Source: Bacillota bacterium (GTDB lineage Bacteria; Bacillota; Bacilli; Paenibacillales; NBRC-103111). Taken from it: a DNA stretch of 20,086 bases. Under the pieces are notes generated by a model. That model was given only the letters and a program-made list of their open reading frames with translations, was not told where the DNA came from and made no database searches. The stretch is from contig JAEWMH010000021.1 of assembly GCA_023393235.1 (NCBI GenBank), positions 1 to 20,086 on the forward strand, given 5' to 3'. Of the stretch, positions 1-7,665 are shown one piece after another. Both the position numbers and the translations under genes were made by a program. Numbering within the stretch: the first letter of the stretch is position 1; every line of letters begins with the position of its first letter.

Positions 1-1
1 G

Positions 2-1102
2 CGCCCGGTGGCGCACCGGCCGGGGGCGGACCAGCCCGGGCCGGTGGAGGAGTACGCCTTCGACCTGCTGGCGGCGGGGGTGTTATGGCGCGTGTACGGC
101 TCACACGCGCAGGGGCTGACTCCCGCCAGAGGCAGGCTGCTGCGCCGGCTGGCGGGAGTGCGCACTGCATCGCCGCGGCTGAAGCCCGCGGCGGACCGGC
201 TGCGCGCCACCTGGGGCAGCAGGTGGCTGCTGGAGCAAGGAGGCCCGGCTCCGCAGGGGGCCTCCCGGGCAGTGCCCGCTTCTCCCACTCCCGCCCAGTG
301 GGAGAAGCTCCTGCTGTGGCTGGAGGCCTCCGGCGACTTCAGCCAAGAGGCGGACCGGCTGCGTCTAGCGGCCGGCTGCCTCACCAAGGCGGCGCCGGGG
401 GCCTTCCGCGCCGCAGCGGAAGCGGCGGTGGAAGCCGCCGCTTGGTTAACCCGCGCGGGTGCGCGGCTGCTTGGCGGCTATACCCGCCAGGTGGCAGCCT
501 TCCGCGCGGGGCTAACGGGTCGCTCCGCCCGCCGGGAGGACGCCATTCTGCGCAACCGCAGCGAGGTGGAATATCACCTGAACTGGCTGGGCGCTGAGCT
601 GATGAACCGTGCCTATCGCAGGGCGTTCGAAGCCGCCGGAAAACGGGCGGTGCTTCTGCCCGTTTGCCTCCGTGCCCATACGGGAGCGGCTTGTGCGGCA
701 GTCCGCAGCGGCCAAGGCCACACCTGCCTGCGCTGCGACCCCAACTGCCGGGTTGCCTCCGTTATGGAGCTGGGAGCAGCCGAAGGTGCCCAGGTTATTC
801 TCATCTCCCACGAAAGTGACGCCTTCTCCCACACCCTCATCAGCCGCCTGCTGCGGGAGAATACGTCGATAGTGGGAGTCGCCTGTACCCTCAACCTGGT
901 CTCAGGGGGACTCCGCGCCAAGGCAGCCGGGCTGGCCGCCCAATGTGTGATCCTGGATTATTGCGGCTGCGGACAGCACTGGGACGATGCAGGCGGGTTC
1001 CCTACCGATCTGAGCCTGAATCGGCTGCAGTCTGTTCTCCGGCCCGATGCCCCTCTCCAACTCCCCTCCCGGGAAAATAGTTCATGGGCTATATCAGAAT
1101 AA
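2..1102 (+). CDS. DUF116 domain-containing protein, possibly 5'-partial
   Basis: The C-terminal half matches the DUF116 family: LLPVCLR, then a cysteine cluster (CLRCDPNCRV), then SIVGVACTLNL and a closing CGCGQHWD. The clustered cysteines suggest metal or iron-sulfur binding, but the family has no established biochemical role. The first half is rich in Ala, Arg and Gly and shows no domain I recognise. A GTG at position 8 could be the start. However, the frame stays open to the left edge (Arg-Pro codons at 2-7), and no ribosome binding site can be seen in the 7 available bases, so the true start may lie outside the window. The stop codon at 1100-1102 lies inside the first of a run of AACGGAA repeats, so the last residues may be encoded by repeat-derived DNA. 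The family call is fairly secure; the function is unknown. Confidence 0.75.
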   Translation, partial: RPVAHRPGADQPGPVEEYAFDLLAAGVLWRVYGSHAQGLTPARGRLLRRLAGVRTASPRLKPAADRLRATWGSRWLLEQGGPAPQGASRAVPASPTPAQWEKLLLWLEASGDFSQEADRLRLAAGCLTKAAPGAFRAAAEAAVEAAAWLTRAGARLLGGYTRQVAAFRAGLTGRSARREDAILRNRSEVEYHLNWLGAELMNRAYRRAFEAAGKRAVLLPVCLRAHTGAACAAVRSGQGHTCLRCDPNCRVASVMELGAAEGAQVILISHESDAFSHTLISRLLRENTSIVGVACTLNLVSGGLRAKAAGLAAQCVILDYCGCGQHWDDAGGFPTDLSLNRLQSVLRPDAPLQLPSRENSSWAISE

Positions 1103-1290
1103 CGGAACCAGATTTCTGTTATTCCGGGAACGCCCCCGTTTGGCGGGATACTAACGGAAGCCTTTTTCCAATATCCCTCCATCTTTTGACAACATAGGCG
1201 CTGAACCCGCCAATAACGGAAATCCCCTACCGTTATCCGCCAAAACCCCCTCATTCCGCGGGAATAACGGAAATTGGCTTCCGCTACGTC
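1097..1290. repeat. Cluster of AACGGAA palindromic intergenic repeats
   Basis: The heptamer AACGGAA occurs four times, at 1101, 1153, 1215 and 1266, spaced 51-62 bp. Three of the four copies are preceded by AAT. Several copies pair with a nearby inverted partner, for example GAATAAC with GTTATTC around 1098-1133 and TAACGG with CCGTTA around 1214-1235, so small stem-loops are likely. A related set lies at 6965-7155. I see no coding potential here. Confidence 0.6.
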
Positions 1291-1533
1291 CCTCTGCAAG
1301 CCGGCTGGATGTGATATGAAAGCCCACAGGCCTTCTTCAATTGTTCATTACCCCTCGGCGCGGCGGAAACCGCAGCAAAAGCGGCTCTTCGCCTCCCTGT
1401 CTACATTGACTAGGAGGCTCCATCTGGCCGGCTGATTATCGGTATGGCAGGTATCCATCTTTTGCTATAGCAGGCATTCACCTTTTGGTATAATGGGAGA
1501 AATAGATTGGAGCACGGCTGAGGGAGCACGAAT
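1291..1533 (+). other. Leader region upstream of the acetyltransferase gene
   Basis: No gene is supported in this stretch. Its last 90 bases contain the tandem promoter-like repeat and the extended -10 described separately. The rest shows no clear motif. Confidence 0.4.
1448..1494 (+). promoter_or_regulatory. Candidate promoter with duplicated core, upstream of the AAC(3)-like gene
   Basis: A perfect TATAAT at 1489-1494 is preceded by TGG, which makes it an extended -10. No good -35 sits 17 bp upstream. The promoter lies in a two-copy imperfect direct repeat with a 23-bp period: CAGGTATCCATCTTTTGCTA from 1448 and CAGGCATTCACCTTTTGGTA from 1471. The proposed start codon is 40 bp downstream of the -10. 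Confidence 0.55.
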
Positions 1534-2349
1534 ATGGAAGAAATTCAAGGTGATCTGATTACAACCGAAACCCTTTTGGAAGATTTGGAGCAGCTGGGGG
1601 TCCGGCCGGGGATGACGCTGTTGGTCCACTCCTCCATGAAAGCACTAGGCGGTTGGGTGGCTGGGGGTCCGGCGGCAGTGGTTCTGGCCTTGGAGGCTGC
1701 GCTTGGCCCCTCCGGCACGCTGGTGATGCCCACACATACGGGAGAACTGACCGATCCCGCCGGATGGCGCTGTCCCCCTGTGCAGGAGACCTGGTGGGAC
1801 CCCATCCGCCGGACAATGCCCGCTTACGATCCGGATCTTTCCCTTACCTACAAAATGGGCGCCATCCCGGAATGCTTCCGCAAGCAAAAGGGTGTCCGCC
1901 GAAGCAGCCACCCCCATCTGTCCTTCGCCGCTTGGGGACGCCATGCTGCAGAGGTGACTGGCAACCACAGCCTGGACTACGGCTTGGGAGAGGACTCCCC
2001 TCTTGCCCGCATGTACGGCTTGGACGGCCATATCCTGCTTCTGGGGGTGGGTCACGGCAACAACACCTCCCTGCACCTGGCGGAAGCCCGCTCCCGGTAC
2101 CGGGCAACCGCAGCCGTTCACAACAAGGCGCCCATGCTGGTGAATGGAGTCCGCCAGTGGGTGACGTTCCGCGATTTGGATTGGGATTCCTCGGATTTTG
2201 AGGCGTTGGGCAGCGATTATGAACGCGCAGGCGGGACCGTCTGCAAAGGCTGGATTGCCCATGCCCATGCCCTGCTTTTGCCCCAGCGTCCATTGGTGGA
2301 TTATGCGGTGGATTGGATGAATCTGAACCGGTCCGGTCCCGTGGACTAA
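1534..2349 (+). CDS. AAC(3)-family aminoglycoside N-acetyltransferase-like protein
   Basis: This 271-residue protein fits the Antibiotic_NAT (AAC(3)) family in length and motifs. They are HSS near residue 32, MPTHTG in the first third, HPHLSFAAWG at about 126-135, GEDSPL at 152-157, and LGVGHGNNTSLHLAE at 170-184. Characterised members transfer acetyl from acetyl-CoA to the 3-amino group of 2-deoxystreptamine aminoglycosides. Chromosomal YokD-like members in Bacillales often have unproven substrates, so resistance is not demonstrated here. A GAGGGAG-type ribosome binding site precedes the ATG. The gene is followed after 45 bp by an APH-fold kinase on the same strand, so the two may be cotranscribed. 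The family call is secure; the substrate is unknown. Confidence 0.88.
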   Translation: MEEIQGDLITTETLLEDLEQLGVRPGMTLLVHSSMKALGGWVAGGPAAVVLALEAALGPSGTLVMPTHTGELTDPAGWRCPPVQETWWDPIRRTMPAYDPDLSLTYKMGAIPECFRKQKGVRRSSHPHLSFAAWGRHAAEVTGNHSLDYGLGEDSPLARMYGLDGHILLLGVGHGNNTSLHLAEARSRYRATAAVHNKAPMLVNGVRQWVTFRDLDWDSSDFEALGSDYERAGGTVCKGWIAHAHALLLPQRPLVDYAVDWMNLNRSGPVD

Positions 2350-2394
2350 GCCGTGTTTGCTGCTAAGCCTTATTAAATAGAGAGAAGGATTTCT

Positions 2395-3255
2395 ATGGAA
2401 ACCGCAAAACGCCCCGCTGACAAAAAAGCCTCTTCGTCCCAAGCTATTGTGGGCAATGGAAGAACCGCGCAGGTCATGGCATTGGGCAAGGACCGCATTA
2501 TGAAACGATATAGAAGCAGCTTCCCCGCTCATGCCATCCGTACAGAATTTGCAGCAAGTGATTGGGTGTACCGGCAGGGGCTTTCTGTGCCGCGCGCCTT
2601 CGAGCTTCTAGAGGAAGAAACAGGGTTGTCTATTGTGTTCCAGCGTATTGAAGGACCTACGCTTATGAAACGGATACTTGTGCCCGGATTTCAAAAACGG
2701 GGCGCCCGGCTGCTGGCCTCCCTGCATACCGAGATTCACCGTATCCCGACGGATGAATCCGCACCGTTCCGTTCCATGAAAAGCGTCCTCACCGCCTCCA
2801 TCCGGGAAGCGCCTCTGCTTACGGAAGCGGAAAAGGAGCGGATCATCCGCTATACTGCAGCCTTGCCGGAGGAGACCCGCCTGTGTCACGGGGATTTCCA
2901 CCCGGATAATGTGCTTCTGGGTACGCAGCCTGTTATCATCGACTGGGCCACTGCCGTATCGGGCAGTCCTGCCGGGGACGCTGCCAGAACGGTGCTGATG
3001 CTGCAGTACGGAAGCCTGCCCGACGGAACCCCCCAATGGATCAACACCGTCATCGGGCTGGTCCGTAAACGCCTGACCCGCACGTACCTGGAGCATTACC
3101 TGAAGCTCTCCGGCATAAGCCGCAGGGAGCTGGAGCAGTGGATGCTTCCCGTAGCTGCCGCCCGTCTCATCGAATGGCTGCCTGTCCAGGAAAAAACACA
3201 GCTGGCCGGACTTGTCCGGACACGCTTGAAGGAGCTGGAGGCAGCCGGAGACTGA
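2395..3255 (+). CDS. Aminoglycoside phosphotransferase (APH)-family kinase
   Basis: The 286-residue protein has the APH / choline-kinase fold signature. A glycine-containing nucleotide loop (GNGRTAQV) and a likely ATP-anchoring lysine (MKRY) lie near the N terminus. The catalytic loop HGDFHPDN sits at about 165-172 with the base Asp167, and the metal-binding IIDW follows with Asp183. Members phosphorylate small molecules such as aminoglycosides, macrolides, choline or other alcohols, and the sequence alone does not decide among these. An AGAGAAGGA-like ribosome binding site lies just upstream of the ATG. It sits 45 bp behind the AAC(3)-like gene and is probably in the same transcript. Downstream are a 161-bp palindrome and a plus-strand terminator. 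Confidence 0.82.
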   Translation: METAKRPADKKASSSQAIVGNGRTAQVMALGKDRIMKRYRSSFPAHAIRTEFAASDWVYRQGLSVPRAFELLEEETGLSIVFQRIEGPTLMKRILVPGFQKRGARLLASLHTEIHRIPTDESAPFRSMKSVLTASIREAPLLTEAEKERIIRYTAALPEETRLCHGDFHPDNVLLGTQPVIIDWATAVSGSPAGDAARTVLMLQYGSLPDGTPQWINTVIGLVRKRLTRTYLEHYLKLSGISRRELEQWMLPVAAARLIEWLPVQEKTQLAGLVRTRLKELEAAGD

Positions 3256-3337
3256 CCAGGCGTTAGATTAGGCAGGCAGCCTCCATCACATCTCCCCACA
3301 ACCAAAAAGGCAGCTGGCCCCGGATATCTCCCACAGA

Positions 3338-3498
3338 GGGCGTGTCTGAAAACTCGCTTGAGGGCACCTATTAACGTCTTTTCGCCCCTGACTTCGTTAC
3401 TTCCCCTTGACGTACCCCCGGTACGCCTGCGGGAAAGTGCCTTGCCATGAACGAAAATTCGCTAACATTTGCTCCCCTCGGAGTTTTCAAACACACCC
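3338..3498. repeat. 161-bp near-symmetrical palindrome, MITE-like
   Basis: The ends are inverted copies: GGGCGTGTCTGAAAACTC on the left and, read on the other strand, GGGTGTGTTTGAAAACTC on the right (16 of 18 identical). The whole element is a single imperfect palindrome centred on position 3418, with two 79-base arms. By hand alignment 50 of 79 positions pair, and several mismatches would be G-U pairs in RNA. The centre is CGTACC-CCC-GGTACG. No clear target-site duplication is visible and there is no transposase gene, so it resembles a non-autonomous miniature element or a dispersed palindromic repeat. It lies between convergent genes. Confidence 0.7.
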
Positions 3499-3510
3499 TA
3501 GGGAAACTCC

Positions 3511-3532
3511 GGCGGTCCAACCGCCTCTTTTT
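3511..3532 (+). terminator. Rho-independent terminator for the plus-strand AAC/APH genes
   Basis: Stem GGCGGT / ACCGCC with loop CCA, followed by TCTTTTT. It reads as a terminator on the plus strand, 256 bp past the APH stop. On the minus strand, downstream of nrdF, there is no good U-tract, so it would work poorly in that direction. Confidence 0.65.
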
Positions 3533-3542
3533 GCTGTTCAGA

Positions 3543-4532
3543 TTAGTTAACTCCAGCCTTTTCCGCCAGCCAATCGAATTGAAAATCCTCGTCGGCCAAG
3601 GGCTCCACCTTCAGTGCCTTGACGTAGCCGTTTCCTTTTTTGGAGAAAAAGTCATGCTGCTTGGTCTGGGTCCGGATGCCGTTCTGCACGATAGCGTTGA
3701 TCTCCTCCTCCGGAAACGGCGCCTCCAGCCCCATGTTCATCATGGCTTTATTGGCGTTGTAGCGCAGGAAAGTTTTGACTTCCTCCGTCAGCCCCAACGG
3801 GTCGTACAGCTCCTCCGTATACCGCTCCTCATTGGCATGGAGCTTGCGCAGCAATTCCAGCAGCTCCGCCTTGGCCGACTCCTGCTCTTCAGCAGACAGT
3901 CCGGCGTAAATCTCCTGGGCCAGCACACCCACGTACAGGCCGTGAATGCTTTCGTCCCGGAGGATCAGGTCGATGATCTCGCCGCTGGAGGTCATTTTGC
4001 CCTGGCCCGCCAGGTAGAGGGGGTAGAAGAAGCCGCTGTAGAACAGGTAGCTTTCCAGGAGCACTGACGCGCCCATGGCCAAGTAAAGTCCCCGCGCACT
4101 GGTGATATTTTTGTAATAGGCCGAGATGGTTTCCGCCTTGTACTGGAGGCACGGGTGCTGCTCCACCCACTCGAAGATGGCGTCAATCTCCTCATTGGAG
4201 GCCAGCGTGGTGAAAATACTGCTGTAGGACTTGGCATGAATCTGCTCCATCATGGCCATAAATCCCAGCACCGCCTTGCGCTGCAGCCCCTCCACATGCT
4301 CCAGAATCTGCGGCATACCCACGCCGCCCTGTACGGTGTCCAGCAGAGTCAGCCCGCCCAGCACCTTCATATATAAATCCTGCTCCGGCTTGGTCAGCGT
4401 GATCCAGGACATTTTGTCATCGGACAGGGGAATCTCGTCGTCGGTCCAGAACTGCATAATATTCTGGCTCCAGAATACCTGGGTAAAATCATCATCCGGG
4501 CGGTTCCAGTTGACCGCTTTAATGGCGCACAT
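3543..4532 (-). CDS. nrdF: Class Ib ribonucleotide reductase, small (radical) subunit NrdF
   Basis: NrdF carries the dimetal site and the tyrosyl radical that starts catalysis in NrdE, for reduction of ribonucleoside diphosphates to dNDPs. The length, 329 residues, is typical. Candidate metal ligands are visible: Asp65 (LTLLDT), Glu96 and His99 (MEQIHAKSY), the Glu of LLESYLFYSGF, and the Glu and His of RDESIHG. The radical tyrosine is probably Tyr103. These identify class Ib rather than class Ia. The ATG at 4532 has a GGGGGAAG-type ribosome binding site, and only 26 bp separate it from the nrdE stop, so the two are cotranscribed. A nrdI gene nearby is consistent with a manganese cofactor. 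It is the last gene of the block; a 161-bp palindrome lies just beyond. Confidence 0.95.
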   Translation of the reverse strand: MCAIKAVNWNRPDDDFTQVFWSQNIMQFWTDDEIPLSDDKMSWITLTKPEQDLYMKVLGGLTLLDTVQGGVGMPQILEHVEGLQRKAVLGFMAMMEQIHAKSYSSIFTTLASNEEIDAIFEWVEQHPCLQYKAETISAYYKNITSARGLYLAMGASVLLESYLFYSGFFYPLYLAGQGKMTSSGEIIDLILRDESIHGLYVGVLAQEIYAGLSAEEQESAKAELLELLRKLHANEERYTEELYDPLGLTEEVKTFLRYNANKAMMNMGLEAPFPEEEINAIVQNGIRTQTKQHDFFSKKGNGYVKALKVEPLADEDFQFDWLAEKAGVN

Positions 4533-4558
4533 GCTGCTTCCCCCTTTTAGTTAGAAAA

Positions 4559-6643
4559 TCACACCGAACAGGCAATGCACTCCTCCACCGACAGCATGTT
4601 GGTGCGGGTGTAGTAGAGAGACTTCAGGCCGATCCGGGCGGCGTAAATATAGTACCGGGCCAGCTGCCGGGTAGAAATATCGCTGTTCACATGCAGCACC
4701 GTGGAAATTCCCTGGTCCACATGGGCCTGAATTTCGGCGATCAGGTCCAGCACCTTAAACTGGTCCATCTGGTAGGCGGACTTGTAATAGAAGATATTGT
4801 CCCGGGCCAAAAAGGGCATCGGGTAATAGGTGGTCGAGTTGGCGTAGGTCCGGGTCTCAATAGGCGAGACGATGGGCATCACGCTGGAGGTGGCATTTTG
4901 CACATAGGAGATGCTCTGGGTAGGCGCAATCGCCAGCCGGTAAGCGTGGTACAGCCCGTGGGTCCGCACCTGCTCCCGCAGCCGCCGCCAGTCCTCCGGG
5001 GACGGGATGGGCATCTGCCCGAACAGAGCCTTCACCTTGGCACTGGTTGGACGGTAGTCCGTCTCCAGGTACTTCTTAAAGTAGGCTCCCGTGGCATAAT
5101 CCGACTGCTCGAAGCCGTGGAAGGTCTCCCCCTTCTCCCGGGCAATCTCCATGCTTTCGGCCAGCGAGTAATAGTTCAGCATCATGAAAAAGCTGCGGGC
5201 AAACTCACGGGCATCCGGGCTTTCGTAAGCGATCCGGCTTTTGGCCAGGAAGCCGTGCAGGTTCATGGCACCGAGACCCACGGAATGCAGCTCCCGGTTG
5301 GCCTTGACGATGCCAGGGGCATTGGCCACGGTGGTCATGTCGCTGACGGCGGTGAGGGCACGCATCCCCTCCCGGACGGAGCGCTCCAGAAGGCCCGTTT
5401 CCATCACGTTGGCGATATTAAGGGAGGCCAGGTTGCAGCTGATATCCTTGCGGATCAAGTCAGGATGGCCGTAGTCGCCGATCTCCGAAACCTCCTGCAG
5501 CTGGAAAATCTCTGTGCAAAGGTTGGACATGTTCACGGTGCCCAAAGCGGACAGCGCGTGATCGCGGTTGGCGTTGGACTTGTTCATGATGTACGGATAG
5601 CCGGACTCCATCTGGGTGGCGGCGATCTTAATCAGCATTTCCCGGGCGGACATGATCCGCTTCTTTTTCACCCGGTCGTCAGCCAGAAGGGTTTCGTACA
5701 TGTCATCCAGGTTCAGATCATCCAGGTATTTGCCGTAAGCCTTGTAAACGGTGTACGGGGCGAAGACGTACAGCGGTTCATCCGCCTCTGCCAGTTGGTA
5801 GAGCTTATCCGGAACGATCAGACCGATGGAGAGGGTTTTGAGACGGATCTTCTCGTCGGCGTTGATCTTCTTGCTGTCCAGGAATTCCAGTACGTCCCAG
5901 CCGAAAATATTGTAATACGCCGCGCCGGAGCCCTTGCGCTGCCCCATTTGGTCGGCATAGGAGAAGGCATCCTCCATGAGCTTCAGGACCGGCATAATGC
6001 CCTTGGCCGCCCCTTCCACACCCTTGATGGGTTCGCCCCGGCTTCTCAGCTTGGACAGGTTCACGGCTACGCCGCCGCCGATTTTGGACAGCTGCATGCA
6101 GGTGCCCAGCACGTAGTTGATGGAGTTGAGGGAATCGTCCATTTCCAAAAGGAAGCAGGACACCATCTCGCCACGGCGTTTTTTGCCGGCGTTGAGGAAG
6201 GTGGGAGTGGCAGGCTGCAGCCGCTGCTCCATCATGGAGGCGGTGAGCTGCAGGGCCAGCTCCTTGCTGCCCCGGCCCAGATACAGGGCGACAATAGCTA
6301 CCCGGTCCGGGTAATGCTCCAGGTAGACGGAGCGGTCGTCGGTGCGCAGGGCGTAGTCTGTATAGAATTTGGATGCCGCCATGTACGAAGGGAAGCGGAA
6401 GTCGTACCTGTGGGCCAGGGCGTAAACCTCCTCCACCGCCTCTTCGGAATAGTGGGCGTACACATCCTCATAATAGTCGTTGTCGATCATGTAGCGGACC
6501 TTTTCAGCAGTGGTGCTGAAGGTTTTGCTTCTGGCCGCAGCCTCTTCCATAAAAGCATCGGCGGCTTCGCGGTCCTTGTCTAAACGGAAGAAGCCGTCGG
6601 CATCCCGCTGCATCAGCTGATTGTTCAACTCCAAATAGCGCAT
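4559..6643 (-). CDS. nrdE: Class Ib ribonucleotide reductase, large (catalytic) subunit NrdE
   Basis: The large subunit binds the substrate NDP and reduces its ribose. By comparison with E. coli NrdA the active-site cysteines are visible: Cys163 (VSCFLLEMDD), Cys376 in SNLCTEIF as the thiyl-radical position, and Cys403 (ISCNLASLNI). The C-terminal redox pair is Cys689/Cys692 in ECIACSV. I chose the ATG at 6643 (694 residues, RYLELNN...) because AAAGGAGG lies directly upstream. An in-frame ATG at 6697 would add 18 residues of non-family sequence without a comparable ribosome binding site. There is no N-terminal ATP cone, as expected for class Ib. NrdF follows after 26 bp. Upstream is a 585-bp repeat-rich gap to nrdI. 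Confidence 0.95.
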   Translation of the reverse strand: MRYLELNNQLMQRDADGFFRLDKDREAADAFMEEAAARSKTFSTTAEKVRYMIDNDYYEDVYAHYSEEAVEEVYALAHRYDFRFPSYMAASKFYTDYALRTDDRSVYLEHYPDRVAIVALYLGRGSKELALQLTASMMEQRLQPATPTFLNAGKKRRGEMVSCFLLEMDDSLNSINYVLGTCMQLSKIGGGVAVNLSKLRSRGEPIKGVEGAAKGIMPVLKLMEDAFSYADQMGQRKGSGAAYYNIFGWDVLEFLDSKKINADEKIRLKTLSIGLIVPDKLYQLAEADEPLYVFAPYTVYKAYGKYLDDLNLDDMYETLLADDRVKKKRIMSAREMLIKIAATQMESGYPYIMNKSNANRDHALSALGTVNMSNLCTEIFQLQEVSEIGDYGHPDLIRKDISCNLASLNIANVMETGLLERSVREGMRALTAVSDMTTVANAPGIVKANRELHSVGLGAMNLHGFLAKSRIAYESPDAREFARSFFMMLNYYSLAESMEIAREKGETFHGFEQSDYATGAYFKKYLETDYRPTSAKVKALFGQMPIPSPEDWRRLREQVRTHGLYHAYRLAIAPTQSISYVQNATSSVMPIVSPIETRTYANSTTYYPMPFLARDNIFYYKSAYQMDQFKVLDLIAEIQAHVDQGISTVLHVNSDISTRQLARYYIYAARIGLKSLYYTRTNMLSVEECIACSV

Positions 6644-6827
6644 CTGGCTTCCGCCTCCTTTAGTTCGTATGCGAGTGTGAGAAAGGTTCTCAGTCAAGTT
6701 TGTGATACTCCCCGGTTATGGCTGTTTGGGGGAGGTATATATGTAGGGGAAACGTCGTGTTAGTCGAAGCTCCCGTGCAAGAACAATAATGAGTGTGGAA
6801 ATGCTGTTGCGTTTCGCAGGGGACCGT

Positions 6828-6845
6828 GGAATACTGCTGTATTCC
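6828..6845. repeat. 18-bp palindrome in the nrdE upstream region
   Basis: Perfect inverted repeat GGAATAC-TGCT-GTATTCC. It could be a small hairpin or a repressor site; nothing else in the window shares it. Confidence 0.4.
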
Positions 6846-6964
6846 GCAGGCCGTATCTATCTCCGGCAGTGGCCGGGAGAAATTATGGGTGGGTTTTGGG
6901 CAAAATGTTGCGCTTGGACCCGGCATTTTCACTTCCGGTGCTGGCCGCTGGGCTATGGCAGATT

Positions 6965-7155
6965 CTAACGGCGGTCAGCGCCGTTATTTCCGGGTTTTGG
7001 CCACTTTGTAAATTCTAACGGCGGCCAGAGCCGCTATTGGGGCCAAATCGCCTGTGGGAGGCCCGGATTTGTGCAAATAACGTCTCCTGCTTCCGTTAGA
7101 ATTCCAGCAGCCCTGTTTTGAGGCAAATAAGGACGCTCACTTCCGTTAAAAATTC
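6965..7155. repeat. TAACGG/CCGTTA intergenic repeat cluster
   Basis: Four loosely similar units follow each other: TTCTAACGGCGGTCAGCGCC... from about 6965, TTCTAACGGCGGCCAGAGCC... from about 7014, AAATAACG...CCGTTAGAATT near 7077-7103, and AAATAAGG...CCGTTAAAAATT near 7125-7153. Each contains or approximates an inverted pair around TAACGG. The units resemble the cluster at 1097-1290. Confidence 0.5.
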
Positions 7156-7228
7156 GGCAGTGTGCAGGACAGCCCCATGCAGCCAAATCGCAGGCCGTTG
7201 GGACGATCATCCGCCCGCACAAATCGGT

Positions 7229-7624
7229 TCAAACCCGGCCCGTCTGCACGGTGCGCTGCACATCCGCTGTTACCGCCAGCCGGTCCAGCTCCTCCAGGAA
7301 CTGCGCCGCCTCCTTGGCGGTGCCGGAGAGCTCGAACCGGGCCAGCACCGGCACCCGGTACTGGGCGCCGATCCGGTCCGCCGCTTTGGCGAAGCCATCC
7401 CCCCAGTTGCGGTTGCCGCTGGAGGCGACGCCCGCCATACGGTGGCCGTTCTTCTGAAGGAAGCGCGCTGTGCTGTCCGGCACCTGGCCGAAGCCCGTGG
7501 TGTAGGTCACCAGCACGAAGGGCTCCTGGAGCTCCCCCGCCTCTGCCGCCGCTACTGCCCGTCGTCCCAATCCGTTGACGAAACGCCGGACATTGCCGGT
7601 CCGGGAATCATATACGATCAGCAT
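7229..7624 (-). CDS. nrdI: Class Ib ribonucleotide reductase assembly flavodoxin NrdI
   Basis: NrdI is an FMN flavodoxin-like protein that supplies the oxidant for assembling the dimanganese-tyrosyl cofactor of NrdF. The 131-residue sequence shows the family's FMN-binding segments: YDSRTGNVRRFV at the N terminus, TYTTGFGQVP in the middle, and GVASSGNRNWGDGFAKAADRI further on. The ATG at 7624 is preceded by GAGGAGGG with 7-8 bp spacing. It lies 97 bp downstream of nrdG and 585 bp upstream of nrdE. In Bacillus the usual order is nrdI-nrdE-nrdF with tight spacing, so the long gap here is unusual. It may be expressed from the nrdD promoter together with the anaerobic genes. Confidence 0.93.
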   Translation of the reverse strand: MLIVYDSRTGNVRRFVNGLGRRAVAAAEAGELQEPFVLVTYTTGFGQVPDSTARFLQKNGHRMAGVASSGNRNWGDGFAKAADRIGAQYRVPVLARFELSGTAKEAAQFLEELDRLAVTADVQRTVQTGRV

Positions 7625-7665
7625 CGCTGTCCCTCCTCTTGATTAAGATATGTTTACCGGGGGCT

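Larger units (their letters stand above)
6644..7228. other. 585-bp intergenic gap between nrdI and nrdE
   Basis: I see no convincing gene on either strand. The half nearest nrdI carries TAACGG/CCGTTA repeats. The middle has an 18-bp palindrome at 6828-6845. Near nrdE the minus strand shows CTACATATATACC, an AT-rich spot that could be a -10 or a degraded NrdR half-site. No good -35 accompanies it, so a separate nrdEF promoter here is plausible but not shown. Confidence 0.4.

Noticed and set aside
4691..6583. 630-codon open frame on the plus strand opposite nrdE
   Set aside because: It is antisense to a clearly functional nrdE with all catalytic residues, and its product is low in recognisable motifs. 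It reflects GC-biased codon use in nrdE.
6735..6750. CTACATATATACC upstream of nrdE as an NrdR box
   Set aside because: It matches about 9 of 16 positions, the right half is wrong, and no second site lies about 31 bp away on either side.
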